Position numbers and translations under genes: made by a program. The notes under the pieces are model-generated. The model did not search any database and was not told where the DNA came from. It was given only the letters and a program-made list of their open reading frames with translations. From Betaproteobacteria bacterium (GTDB lineage Bacteria > Pseudomonadota > Gammaproteobacteria > Burkholderiales > UBA3065), in assembly GCA_027490755.1 (NCBI GenBank), contig JAIXXL010000047.1, positions 124,001 to 188,000 on the forward strand: a stretch of 64,000 bases of DNA. The letters run 5' to 3'. Positions within the stretch are counted from its first letter, which is position 1. Each line of letters begins with the position of its first letter. Below are positions 25,552-34,419 of the stretch, piece by piece.

Positions 25552-26411
25552 GCGACTGCGGACAATACGGGCTCACCGTCATCGCCTTCGTCGGCAGCGT
25601 CTTCTCGTCTTACTACCACTGGGCAAAGAAGCGCGGCCGCGGCGACCCCGAGAATCACTGTTGCATCAATGTCTGCCTTTATGGGCCAGGCGTGCGCCGT
25701 TGGACCATGACGGAACGCTCGCGGGCGAGCGTGTCGAGAGGCGTGGATCACTTTGCCGTCGGCCCCAGCAGTTTGCGGTGGGATGGTGACGCGCTGACCA
25801 TCGAGGTGGACGAGTGGGCAAACCCGCTGCCGCGACCGGTGCGCGGGACCATCCGCGTCCACCCCAGATCGCTGTCGGCGCACACCTGGGCGCTCGACGA
25901 TGGTGGCCGCCATCAATGGGGCCCGCTGGCGCCCTCGGCGCGGGTCGAGGTGTCCCTCAGCCAACCCGACCTGGGCTGGTCTGGTGCCGGCTACTTCGAT
26001 TCGAACGAGGGCAGCGAACCGATCGAGACGCCGTTCTCAAGCTGGGACTGGTCCCGCTCGATCTTGGCCGATGGTGGCAGCGCGGTGATCTACGACGTTC
26101 GCCAGAAGACCGGCGATGACCGCCTGCTTGCCTTGCGCTTCGGCAGCGACGGCACCGTTACCGACTTCGAAGCAGACCGGCGCCACACCCTGCCCCGCAC
26201 CTTCTGGCGCATCCCGCGGCAGATGCGCAGCGCCCAACCGCCGCGCCTGGTCGAGACGCTCGAGGACACGCCCTTCTACCAACGGGCAGTGCTTGAGGCG
26301 ACGCTGGCGGGTGAGCGTGCGCTCACATTCCACGAGAGTCTTGACGTCGAGAGATTGGAGCGCCTCAGCACGCGGCTGATGTTGCCCTGGCGCATGCCGA
26401 GGGTACGCTGA
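25380..26411 (+). CDS. crtC: Carotenoid 1,2-hydratase (hydroxyneurosporene synthase), start uncertain
   Basis: Adds water across the C1-C2 end-group double bond of acyclic carotenoids. The conserved N-terminal family block (EGAYLWWYVDALSD, GLTVIAFVGSVFSSYY) begins near 25512, and the domain continues to WRMPRVR at the end (FSSWDWSRS, TFHESLDVERL). No ATG, GTG or TTG lies in frame between 25380 (GTG) and the conserved block, so the true start is either this GTG, the ATG at 25341, or a rarer codon such as ATT at 25464. The gene overlaps the crtD 3' end by up to 172 bp in another frame. It converges on crtB with 4 bp between stops. Confidence 0.88.
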   Translation: MDADTRALPGGRQRPSGPRGSHGHPVGPIGGRNPDGSPRFDQAVGEGAYLWWYVDALSDCGQYGLTVIAFVGSVFSSYYHWAKKRGRGDPENHCCINVCLYGPGVRRWTMTERSRASVSRGVDHFAVGPSSLRWDGDALTIEVDEWANPLPRPVRGTIRVHPRSLSAHTWALDDGGRHQWGPLAPSARVEVSLSQPDLGWSGAGYFDSNEGSEPIETPFSSWDWSRSILADGGSAVIYDVRQKTGDDRLLALRFGSDGTVTDFEADRRHTLPRTFWRIPRQMRSAQPPRLVETLEDTPFYQRAVLEATLAGERALTFHESLDVERLERLSTRLMLPWRMPRVR

Positions 26412-26415
26412 GGGG

Positions 26416-27471
26416 TCAGCGCAGCACCATTGCCCGCTGCTGGCGTTCGCGCACTGCCACCCGCTCGAACATCTGCACGATAGCCACAGTACGCTCGACG
26501 AAGGACTGAGGCGACTGAAGGTGCGGCTGGTCGTCGGTCACCGAATCGACGAGGAATCGCACCGCGGGCGGCACCGGCAGATGCTCGGTGGCGCGGGCGG
26601 CCACCGCACCAGCCAGACTTGCCCGCAGCAGCAAAGCGAACTTGCGGCGACCCGACACCACCGCCCGGCCGCTGATCGAATCGCACCCGCGTCGTTCCAC
26701 CTCACGGCCGATCTCGGCGTAGACCAGGCGCGCCGCCATCATCGCCGGCCGACAGTTGCGCGGCAGGTCGGCGATGCCACTCTGTGCGCGCTCATAGTGG
26801 CGATCGGCTTCCCTGAGCAGTCGGGCGGTGACGGCTCGAACGGCGGGCAGAGGCTGCGGATCGGCCAGCCATGCATCGAGGTCGACACCCGCCTCTCGCA
26901 GCCATTGCAGGGGCAGATAGACGCGGCCGTTGCGCGCGTCCTCGCCGACGTCACGGGCGATATTGGTGAGCTGCATGGCCAGGCCGAGTTCGCAGGCCCG
27001 GGCCAGCGTCTGCGGCGCGCGGGCGCCCATGATCAGCGCCATCATGGCGCCCACAGTGCCGGCGACACGCGCGGCATATTCGAGCAACTCATCGAGCGTC
27101 TCGTAACGACGACCCACAGCATCCCAGGCGAAGCCCTCGAGCAGCGCCTGCGGTAGCAGCCGCGGAATGCCGTAGCGCGCCACCACGGGCGCGAAGGCCT
27201 GATCAGCCACGGCCCGGAACGGCTCACCGGCGTAGATGGCATCGAGCCGGCGGCACAACCCGGCAAGTGCCTCGTGCGGGTCATCGGCAAAGTCGATGGC
27301 ATCGTCTGCCACCCGGCAGAAGGCATACAGCGCCGTTGCTGGCTCGCGGTACACAGGCGCCAGCAGACGCGAGGCAGCGAAGAAGGATTTCGAACCGCCA
27401 CGCAGCATCTCGGTGCAGGTGGCGTCCTCCGAATAATGCAGCGTCGCTGCGGGCAGATCCTCACGCCTCAT
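26416..27471 (-). CDS. crtB: 15-cis-phytoene synthase
   Basis: Condenses two geranylgeranyl-PP to phytoene. 351 residues with both Mg-binding aspartate motifs, DDAID (56-60) in RVADDAIDFADD and DVGED in NIARDVGEDARNGRVYLP, plus GGSKSFFAASRLL at the start. The ATG overlaps the crtI stop (ATGA), so crtI-crtB are coupled. It ends 4 bp from the crtC stop on the other strand. Confidence 0.97.
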   Translation of the reverse strand: MRREDLPAATLHYSEDATCTEMLRGGSKSFFAASRLLAPVYREPATALYAFCRVADDAIDFADDPHEALAGLCRRLDAIYAGEPFRAVADQAFAPVVARYGIPRLLPQALLEGFAWDAVGRRYETLDELLEYAARVAGTVGAMMALIMGARAPQTLARACELGLAMQLTNIARDVGEDARNGRVYLPLQWLREAGVDLDAWLADPQPLPAVRAVTARLLREADRHYERAQSGIADLPRNCRPAMMAARLVYAEIGREVERRGCDSISGRAVVSGRRKFALLLRASLAGAVAARATEHLPVPPAVRFLVDSVTDDQPHLQSPQSFVERTVAIVQMFERVAVRERQQRAMVLR

Positions 27472-29018
27472 GCGCGGCCCTCCAGTATCGCGGCCGGCTC
27501 CGGCAGCACGGATTCAAGCGCCTTGGCCGACGCCAGCACACCCGGCATGCCTGCGCCCGGATGGGTGCTTGCGCCGACCATGTACAGGCCACGGATGTCC
27601 TCGCTGCGGTTGTGCGGGCGGAACCATGCGCTCTGCGTCAGCACCGGTTCGAGACCGAAGGCCGCGCCCTTGAACGACAGCAGGCGGTCACGGAAATCCA
27701 GCGGCGTGGTCACGAATGAGGTGACCACATCCTTCTCGAAGCCAGGAAGCACAGTGGCGTCCAGGTGCTTGGCAACGGCCTGACGATAGGTCTCGGCAAA
27801 CGCCTTCCAGTCGGTACCGCTGTCGAGGTGAGGCACTGGCGAGAGCGCGTAGAAAGTGTCGCAGCCCGGCGGTGCCATCGACGCGTCGGTCGCGGTCGGC
27901 CGGTGCAGGTAGAGGCTGAAGTCCTCGGCCAGGTGATGGCGCTTGAAGATGTCGGTGAGCAGGCCCTTGTAACGCGGGCCCAGCACCATCATGTGGTGGG
28001 GCACGTCGGGAAACTGCCGCCGGGTACCGAAGTACCAGACGAACAGGCTCATCGAATAGCGGCCACCCTCGACGCGGCGGTCGGTCCAGTGCCGGCGGTG
28101 CTCGGGCTTGATCAGGTGCCGGTATGTCCAGGCGGTGTCGGCGTTGCTGACGACGATGTCGGCCTGCAGATGCTGACCGCTGGCCAGACGCACGCCGGTG
28201 GCGCGGCCCTTGTCGACCGTGATCTCGGCAACCTCAGCATTGCAGATGAGGGTGCCGCCCTGGCCCTTGAGCAGGCCCACAAGCCCCTTGACCAGCGCAC
28301 CGGTGCCGCCCATGGCCCAGTGCACACCGTGACGCTTCTCCAGCGCCGTGATGAGGCTGTAGACCTGCGTCACCGAGAACGGGTTGCCGCCGATCAGCAG
28401 CGGATGGAGGCTCATGACCACGCGCAGCTTGGGGTCCTTCAGGTGCTTGGCGGCGAGGCTGTAGAGCGTCTTCCAGGCGCGCATGCGGACCATCGCCGGC
28501 AGCGCGGCCAGCAGGTCAGCGATGCTGTCGAAAGCTTTATCGCTGAGGCCGAGGAAGCCCAGGCGGTAGCAATGCTCGGCGTCGGCGAGGAAGCGGCGGT
28601 AGCCGGCCACATCACCCGGGCTGAAACGCGCCACTTCCGCGATCATCTGCTCCTCATCACCGCGATAATCAAACCAGGTGCCGTCATCGAAGCGGACGCG
28701 GTAGAAGGGATCCATCAGGCGCAAATCGATGTCGTCGGACATCTTTTTTCCGCACAGCGTCCAAAGTTCTTCGAACAGGAAAGGCGCGGTGACGATAGTG
28801 GGGCCGGCATCGAAGACGAAGCCGTCACGGCGATGGACGTAGGCGCGGCCACCAGGCGCGTCGAGTTTTTCGAGCACAGTGACCTGATAGCCGCGATTGG
28901 CCAGGCGGATCGCCGCCGCGAGGCCGCCAAAACCGCTACCGATAACCAGAGCGACCGGCTTTCGCGGTGCACCTTCGGCGGCGTTCTCCGGGATGACCGG
29001 TCTTGATTCCATCAGCAT
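27468..29018 (-). CDS. crtI: Phytoene desaturase
   Basis: FAD-dependent desaturase (516 residues) that converts phytoene to neurosporene and/or lycopene. The N-terminal FAD motif VIGSGFGGLAAAIRLA is followed by GGRAYVHRRDGFVFDAGPT. The C-terminal signature is YMVGASTHPGAGMPGVLASAK. The start MLMESRP follows GGAGG with 9-base spacing; an upstream in-frame extension lacks this. Whether it performs three or four desaturations cannot be read from sequence. The promoter region shared with bchG contains two PpsR-like sites. Confidence 0.96.
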   Translation of the reverse strand: MLMESRPVIPENAAEGAPRKPVALVIGSGFGGLAAAIRLANRGYQVTVLEKLDAPGGRAYVHRRDGFVFDAGPTIVTAPFLFEELWTLCGKKMSDDIDLRLMDPFYRVRFDDGTWFDYRGDEEQMIAEVARFSPGDVAGYRRFLADAEHCYRLGFLGLSDKAFDSIADLLAALPAMVRMRAWKTLYSLAAKHLKDPKLRVVMSLHPLLIGGNPFSVTQVYSLITALEKRHGVHWAMGGTGALVKGLVGLLKGQGGTLICNAEVAEITVDKGRATGVRLASGQHLQADIVVSNADTAWTYRHLIKPEHRRHWTDRRVEGGRYSMSLFVWYFGTRRQFPDVPHHMMVLGPRYKGLLTDIFKRHHLAEDFSLYLHRPTATDASMAPPGCDTFYALSPVPHLDSGTDWKAFAETYRQAVAKHLDATVLPGFEKDVVTSFVTTPLDFRDRLLSFKGAAFGLEPVLTQSAWFRPHNRSEDIRGLYMVGASTHPGAGMPGVLASAKALESVLPEPAAILEGRA

Positions 29019-29119
29019 TCGGCACGGCCTCCGGCAGGGATTGGGGACTGCCACGCGGCGCGCCGGGAAAAACCCGGTATCGCACCGTCGGATCGCGCTT
29101 GCACCCGTAGACCGGGATG

Positions 29120-29161
29120 TGTCACGCGGCAGTGACGCTTGACTGTAAATTGCGATTGACG
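29120..29161. promoter_or_regulatory. Tandem PpsR-like operators between crtI and bchG
   Basis: Two TGT-N12-ACG palindrome-like sites, 29120-29137 and 29144-29161, lie 6 bases apart in the 173-bp divergent region. Each matches five of six bases of TGT-N12-ACA. Tandem arrangement with a short gap is the usual layout for PpsR/CrtJ targets. A TTGAC element (29139-29143) lies between them and TTGACG (29156-29161) in the second. Confidence 0.55.
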
Positions 29162-29191
29162 GTGGAAAATGTCAAGTGTGAGAATGAGTCA

Positions 29192-30103
29192 ATGAGTGCT
29201 GCGACCCATGCCTACCCGGCTCCCTCGGCGGTCGCCGAGCTGCTGAAGCCGATCACCTGGTTCCCGCCGATGTGGGCGTTCGCCTGTGGCGTGGTGGCAT
29301 CCGGGCAGCCGTTTGCCGACCACTGGGCGCTGATCGTCACCGGCGTGTTGCTGGCCGGCCCACTGGTATGCGCCACCAGCCAGGCAGTGAACGACTGGTT
29401 CGACCGCCACGTCGACGCCATCAATGAACCGCAGCGGCCCATCCCGTCCGGTCGCATCCCGGGCCGCTGGGGCCTCTACGTCGCCATCGCCTGGACCCTG
29501 CTCTCGCTTCTGGTCGCCAGCAGTCTCGGCGACTGGGGCTTCCTGGCTGCGGTGCTGGGCCTGGCGCTGGCTTGGGCCTACAGTGCACCGCCGTTGCGGC
29601 TCAAACAGAATGGCTGGTGGGGCAACGCCGCCTGCGGTCTCTGCTACGAGGGCCTGGCTTGGGTCACCGGCTCGGCGGTGATGGCCGGCGGCGCCATGCC
29701 AGACCCGCGCTCCTTGCTGCTCGCACTGCTGTACAGCATCGCCGCGCACGGCATCATGACCCTCAACGATTTCAAGTCGATCCAGGGTGACCGGCAAATG
29801 GGTGTGCGCTCGCTGCCGGTGCAATTGGGCGCTGATGGCGCCGCCCGCTCGGCCTGCTGGACCATGGTATTGCCGCAGTTGGTCGTCATCGCACTGCTGC
29901 TGCAGTGGGACGCGGTCGGCCACGCCGTCGCCATCGCCGGGCTGATCGCCGGGCAGTTGCTGATGATGCGCTGGTTCGTCGCCAAGCCGGTCGAGCGCGC
30001 CCTCTACTACAGCGGCTTCGGCGTACCCATCCTGGTCAGCGGCATGATGGTCGCGGCCTGGGCGCTGCGCGGTGCATCGACGATCCCGGGAGTGACGCCA
30101 TGA
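29192..30103 (+). CDS. bchG: Bacteriochlorophyll synthase (geranylgeranyl/phytyl transferase)
   Basis: UbiA-family membrane prenyltransferase that esterifies bacteriochlorophyllide a. 303 residues with about eight to nine spans; first Asp-rich motif NDWFDRHVDAINEPQRP with IPSGRIPG, second motif NDFKSIQGDRQMGVRSLP. The ATG at 29192 gives the usual MSAATHAYP-type start; an upstream in-frame ATG at 29117 would put the PpsR sites inside the gene and is rejected. The stop overlaps the next ATG (ATGA). Confidence 0.96.
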   Translation: MSAATHAYPAPSAVAELLKPITWFPPMWAFACGVVASGQPFADHWALIVTGVLLAGPLVCATSQAVNDWFDRHVDAINEPQRPIPSGRIPGRWGLYVAIAWTLLSLLVASSLGDWGFLAAVLGLALAWAYSAPPLRLKQNGWWGNAACGLCYEGLAWVTGSAVMAGGAMPDPRSLLLALLYSIAAHGIMTLNDFKSIQGDRQMGVRSLPVQLGADGAARSACWTMVLPQLVVIALLLQWDAVGHAVAIAGLIAGQLLMMRWFVAKPVERALYYSGFGVPILVSGMMVAAWALRGASTIPGVTP

Positions 30104-31521
30104 GCCCTGAAAAACTCGACCCGGGCAAGGCGCCACGCCTGCTTGGCTGGACCGGCATCGTCCGGCTCGGTCTGGTGCAGGCGTGCATCGGTGCCATCGT
30201 CGTCCTCACCACGTCAACGCTCAACCGCGTCATGGTGGTCGAACTCGCGCTCCCGGCGCTGCTGCCAGGACTGCTGGTCGCCATCCACTACGCGTTGCAG
30301 ATCCTCCGGCCGCGAATGGGCTTCGGCTCGGACCAGAGCGGCCGCCGAACGCCGTGGATCATCGGCGGGATGTTGGTGCTGGCCACCGGCGGGGTGGTCT
30401 CGGCGCTGGCCACCGCGTGGATGGCGACTGCGCCAACGCCCGGACTGCTGCTGGCGGTATTGGGTTTCACCCTGATCGGCATCGGCGTCTCGGCGGCCGG
30501 GACCTCGCTGCTGGTGCTGTTGGCCAAGTCGGTGGCGGACCATCGGCGCGCGCCGGCCGCGACCATCGTCTGGATCATGATGATCGCCGGCTTCGCGGTG
30601 ACGGCCGGCGTGGCGGGAACGCTGCTGGATCCTTATTCGCCGGAGCGGCTGGTCGAGGTGGCCAGCAGCATCTCCGGCATCGCCGTGATCACGACCCTGC
30701 TCGCGCTTTTCCGCCTGGAGAGCGACAGCGCTCCGGCGGCGGCAGAGGACCGCACACCCTTCCTGCAGGCGCTGCGACGGGTCTGGGACGAACCCGATGC
30801 GCGCCAGTTCACCGTCTTCATCTTCGTATCGATGCTGGCTTTCTCGGCACAGGACCTGATCCTCGAGCCGTTTGCAGGTCTGGTGTTCGGCTTTACCCCC
30901 GGCGAATCGACGCGCCTGTCGGGGGTGCAACACAGCGGCGTGCTGGCGGGCATGATCCTGGTCGCGCTGGCGGGCAGCCGGCGCGGTCGCCCAACCAGCG
31001 AGACACTGCGCAACTGGACAGTGGGCGGCTGCATCGCCTCGGCCATCGCACTGCTCGGCCTGGTGGCGGGCGGCTTTACGGGCGGCGACTGGCCGTTGAA
31101 GGCCAACGTCTTCTTGCTGGGAGCGGCCAACGGCGCGTTCTCGATCGCCGCCATCGCCTCGATGATGCAACTCGCCGGACGCGGCGAGACCGGCCGCGAG
31201 GGTGTGCGCATGGGCCTCTGGGGCGCTTCCCAGGCGATCGCCTTCGGCCTCGGCGGGCTTGGCGGCGCAGTCGCCAGCGATCTGGCGCGGCAGCTCATCG
31301 ACGACGCAGGACTTGCCTACGCGAGCGTGTTCTTTGCCGAGGGCTTGCTGTTCATCGCCTCGGCGCGATTGGCCGCAAGCATCTCGACCCGACCAGTGAT
31401 GCCTGTCGAGTCAGCACCCGATATCCGCGATACGGCCTCCCGTGCCGATAAGCGACCTGCCGCACAACAGAACGACCAGGCTGCGACCTGGAAAGGGGGA
31501 GAGTGTCATGAGCCAGCCTGA
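30100..31521 (+). CDS. PucC-family transporter-like protein of the bchG-bchP locus (Bch2/ORF428 type)
   Basis: 473-residue, about 12-span MFS protein of the BCD/PucC family (STLNRVMVVELALPALLPGLL, HYALQILRPRMGFGSDQSGRR). The gene between bchG and bchP is known as bch2/ORF428 in Rhodobacter. Family members act in antenna assembly or pigment delivery, though a direct transport activity has not been shown. It is paralogous to lhaA in this window. The C-terminal 40 residues are polar and poorly conserved, and the 3' end overlaps bchP by 14 bp. Confidence 0.9.
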   Translation: MSPEKLDPGKAPRLLGWTGIVRLGLVQACIGAIVVLTTSTLNRVMVVELALPALLPGLLVAIHYALQILRPRMGFGSDQSGRRTPWIIGGMLVLATGGVVSALATAWMATAPTPGLLLAVLGFTLIGIGVSAAGTSLLVLLAKSVADHRRAPAATIVWIMMIAGFAVTAGVAGTLLDPYSPERLVEVASSISGIAVITTLLALFRLESDSAPAAAEDRTPFLQALRRVWDEPDARQFTVFIFVSMLAFSAQDLILEPFAGLVFGFTPGESTRLSGVQHSGVLAGMILVALAGSRRGRPTSETLRNWTVGGCIASAIALLGLVAGGFTGGDWPLKANVFLLGAANGAFSIAAIASMMQLAGRGETGREGVRMGLWGASQAIAFGLGGLGGAVASDLARQLIDDAGLAYASVFFAEGLLFIASARLAASISTRPVMPVESAPDIRDTASRADKRPAAQQNDQAATWKGGECHEPA

Positions 31522-32701
31522 AACCTATGACGTGGTGGTGATCGGTGGTGGCCCCGCCGGCTCCACTGCCGCCGATGACCTCGCGCGCGCCGGACGCAGC
31601 GTCCTGCTGCTCGACCGCGCCGGACGCATCAAGCCCTGTGGCGGCGCCATTCCCCCACGGGCGATCAAGGATTTCGACATCCCTGACGAGTTGCTGGTCG
31701 CCAAGGCGCGCTGCGCCCGGATGATCTCGCCCAAGGACGAGAAGGTAGACATCCCCATCGAGGGCGGTTTCGTCGGCATGGTCGATCGTGAACAGTTCGA
31801 TGAGTGGCTGCGCCAGCGTGCCGCCTCGCACGGCGCCGAGCGCCGTACCGGGCTTTACCGCCGGATCGAGCGTGCAAGTGATGGTGTTGCGCAGGTCTTC
31901 TTCGCTGACAAGGAAGAGGACGGCATCGAACATTCGGTGAGGGCGCGATGCGTGATCGGCGCGGACGGCGCGAAGTCGCAGGTGGCACACCAAGAGGTGC
32001 CGGGTGCCGAGAAGACCAAGTACGTTTTCGCTTACCACGAGATCCTGCGCAAGCCGCAGAACACCACCGCCGATTACGATGAGTCACGCTGCGATGTCTA
32101 TTACCGCGGCAGCCTCTCGCCGGACTTCTACGGATGGGTGTTTCCCCACGGCGACACGCTCAGCGTCGGTCTGGGAAGCGCAGAGCGCGGCTTCTCCCTG
32201 CGCAAGGCCACCACCCGGCTGCGTGAGGCCGCGGGCATGACCGACTTCGAAACAGTTCGCCAGGAGGGCGCACCGCTGCCACTCAAGCCCCTGCCGCGCT
32301 GGGACAACGGCCGCGACGTGGTGTTAGCCGGTGATGCTGCAGGTGTAGTCGCGCCCTCCTCCGGCGAAGGCATCTACTACGCCATGCTTGGCGGACGACT
32401 GGCCGGCGAAGCCGCAGCCGAGTTCCTGCGCACCGGCAAGGCATCCGCGCTGGCTACGGCTCGCAAGCGCTTCATGAAGCTGCACGGCCGCGTGTTCTGG
32501 ATACTGGCGATGATGCAGCACTTCTGGTACTCCAGCGACAAGCGGCGCGAGAGCTTCGTCAAGATCTGCCGCGACAAGGACGTGCAGAAGTTGACCTTCG
32601 ACGCCTACATGCACAAGGAACTGCAGCGCCGTGACCCCATGGCCCACGTACGCATCTTCTTGAAAGACATGGCGCATCTGCTAGGGTTGGCTAAAGCCTG
32701 A
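31508..32701 (+). CDS. bchP: Geranylgeranyl reductase for bacteriochlorophyll tail
   Basis: FAD-dependent reductase (397 residues) that converts the geranylgeranyl tail to phytyl. FAD fold VVVIGGGPAGSTAADDLA at 9-26, then KPCGGAIPPRAI, second FAD motif VVLAGDAAGVVAPSSGEGI, and the C-terminal helix FVKICRDKDVQKLTF typical of BchP/ChlP. The ATG at 31508 follows a GGGGGAG and overlaps the end of the preceding gene. Confidence 0.96.
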   Translation: MSQPETYDVVVIGGGPAGSTAADDLARAGRSVLLLDRAGRIKPCGGAIPPRAIKDFDIPDELLVAKARCARMISPKDEKVDIPIEGGFVGMVDREQFDEWLRQRAASHGAERRTGLYRRIERASDGVAQVFFADKEEDGIEHSVRARCVIGADGAKSQVAHQEVPGAEKTKYVFAYHEILRKPQNTTADYDESRCDVYYRGSLSPDFYGWVFPHGDTLSVGLGSAERGFSLRKATTRLREAAGMTDFETVRQEGAPLPLKPLPRWDNGRDVVLAGDAAGVVAPSSGEGIYYAMLGGRLAGEAAAEFLRTGKASALATARKRFMKLHGRVFWILAMMQHFWYSSDKRRESFVKICRDKDVQKLTFDAYMHKELQRRDPMAHVRIFLKDMAHLLGLAKA

Positions 32702-32719
32702 CGCCACCCGGCACATCCA

Positions 32720-33196
32720 TTGTCACTACGCCAGCAAAGTCTTGCCGCAGCCGCCATCGCAATCGCCACCGCCGCCACCGGCGGTGCGCTGACGCCCCTC
32801 GACAGCTGGTACTACGGGCTTCAGCAGCCCTGGTTCAAACCGCCTGACTGGGCCTTTGGCCCGGCGTGGACGACCATCTTCACCCTCACCGCCATCGCAG
32901 GCGTTCTGTCGTGGCGGGCTGCGCGTGAGCCGCGCCTGCAGCGCATCGTGCTCGGACTCTTCCTGGCAAATGCGGCGCTCAACGTGCTGTGGAGTTACCT
33001 CTTCTTCTGGTGCCAACGTCCTGACTGGGCCCTCGCCGAGGTTGGCGTACTCTGGTCGTCGGTGGCGCTGCTGGTGTTTGCCGGAAGTCGTCTGGATTAC
33101 CGCGCTGGCGCCCTTCTGACGCCCTATCTGGCGTGGGTCTCGCTGGCCAGTCTGATCAACCAGCAGGTGGTCGCCCTCAACGCACCGTTCCACTGA
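32720..33196 (+). CDS. tspO: TspO/MBR family protein (tryptophan-rich sensory protein)
   Basis: 158-residue five-span membrane protein with the hallmark WYYGLQQPWFKPPDWAFGP motif and a second Trp-rich WSYLFFWCQRPDWALAE. In Rhodobacter sphaeroides, TspO (CrtK) binds tetrapyrroles and negatively affects photosynthesis gene expression in oxygen. A TTG start at 32720 is assumed; no strong ribosome site is visible, and it lies 18 bp after bchP. It is the last gene of the bchG operon, ending at a bidirectional terminator. Confidence 0.9.
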   Translation: MSLRQQSLAAAAIAIATAATGGALTPLDSWYYGLQQPWFKPPDWAFGPAWTTIFTLTAIAGVLSWRAAREPRLQRIVLGLFLANAALNVLWSYLFFWCQRPDWALAEVGVLWSSVALLVFAGSRLDYRAGALLTPYLAWVSLASLINQQVVALNAPFH

Positions 33197-33209
33197 GACC
33201 GCATGCGGG

Positions 33210-33245
33210 AAAAAGAAAAAGGCACCTCGCGGTGCCTTTTTCTTG
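33210..33245. terminator. Bidirectional terminator between tspO and pufC
   Basis: GGCACC (33221-33226), loop TCGC, GGTGCC (33231-33236), flanked by A-run on the left and T-run on the right so the stem extends through the A/T tracts and works on both strands. It separates the convergent bchG-tspO and puf transcripts. Confidence 0.88.
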
Positions 33246-33304
33246 TCGCTGCCAAGAGCCGGTGGTGCCGCCCGAAGCGTCAGCCCGGAACCCTGCCGGC
33301 CGGA

Positions 33305-34408
33305 CTATCGCGCCAGTGCCGCGACCTTCTCCTCGGCAGCCGGCTCGCCCTCGAGCGGATGCAGGGGCTTGCCGTCAGTGGTCGGCCTGGCGAGCTCAGG
33401 GAAATCCTTGAGCATGCTCTGGCCGTACAGCGGCTTGTAAGCACCCTTGTGACACGTGGCGCAGAAAACCTTGGGCGCGTCGCCCTTGGGGCCGAGATCA
33501 TCCGTGTCGTAGACCGGCTTGAGCGGACCCAGGAACTGGTTGTTGAGGTCGCGGGCCATGCGAATGCCATACCAAGCGGTGACCCGCTGCGGCGAGCTCT
33601 GCGGCCACGATGAGAACGCGCGACTGTTGTGGCAGTAGTCACAGTTCACGCCGAGCGACTTCGACATGTGAATCATCAGACCGTAGGTCCATTCGGTGTT
33701 CTTGATGTTCTGCTTGTTGTCGCCCATCGGAAGTGCGTGCTGGCTTTGCACCCGGATGTTTTGCGAACCCATCAAGAACGGCGAGAACGGATCATTGGGC
33801 AGAGAGGATTTGGCGACGCTGTACGCCGGCTCGTTCTGGCCGTCGCGCCAACCGAGCATGCCCCCCTTGTGGGCCGGATCCCCGGCCGAGTACCAGTAGG
33901 CTTTCTGGCCGTTCTGGTCTTGCGGATTGGGATGGCCGCGGTGGCAAGTATAACAAGTCACGCCAGTCTCGGCGACGTGCTGGGTCCAGTTGGCGTTGAC
34001 GTACTGCGTCATCTGGATCATGCGACGCGCCACCACCTTGGTGTACTTGCTGTCCTCGGCAAAGTTGGCCGGGTTGTGGCAGTAGACGCAACCTTGCTGA
34101 GGCGCGACCCATTGCGTGATCGAAGCCATATGACGCGTGAACTGCGCGACCGACAGGTCACCCAGGACTTGGACGTTCTTGTAGATGTCCTTGGCCTTCG
34201 GGCCCTCGTCAGGGGCCGCAGGAAGAGCAACGGGCACCGTGTTGATATCGGCCTGCTTGGCGAGTGTCCGCGGGTTGTAGACCTGGGCCATGCCGGTACC
34301 ACGGTAGCCGTGCTGGACCATGTCGACGGGCGGTCGCTCCCAACAACCAGCCAGCAACGAGGCCGCACCGGCGACAAGACCGAACCTGATGATTTGATGG
34401 ATCTTCAT
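33305..34408 (-). CDS. pufC: Reaction-centre tetraheme cytochrome c subunit
   Basis: Re-reduces the photo-oxidised special pair on the periplasmic face. 367 residues; lipoprotein signal peptide with lipobox LLAGC (Cys22), so probably lipid-anchored. Four c-type heme sites CxxCH: 107-111 (CVYCH), 152-156 (CYTCH), 256-260 (CDYCH), 316-320 (CATCH), the normal number. It is the last gene of the puf operon, 11 bp after pufM, with a bidirectional terminator beyond. Confidence 0.98.
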   Translation of the reverse strand: MKIHQIIRFGLVAGAASLLAGCWERPPVDMVQHGYRGTGMAQVYNPRTLAKQADINTVPVALPAAPDEGPKAKDIYKNVQVLGDLSVAQFTRHMASITQWVAPQQGCVYCHNPANFAEDSKYTKVVARRMIQMTQYVNANWTQHVAETGVTCYTCHRGHPNPQDQNGQKAYWYSAGDPAHKGGMLGWRDGQNEPAYSVAKSSLPNDPFSPFLMGSQNIRVQSQHALPMGDNKQNIKNTEWTYGLMIHMSKSLGVNCDYCHNSRAFSSWPQSSPQRVTAWYGIRMARDLNNQFLGPLKPVYDTDDLGPKGDAPKVFCATCHKGAYKPLYGQSMLKDFPELARPTTDGKPLHPLEGEPAAEEKVAALAR

Positions 34409-34419
34409 TAAGGTTCCCT

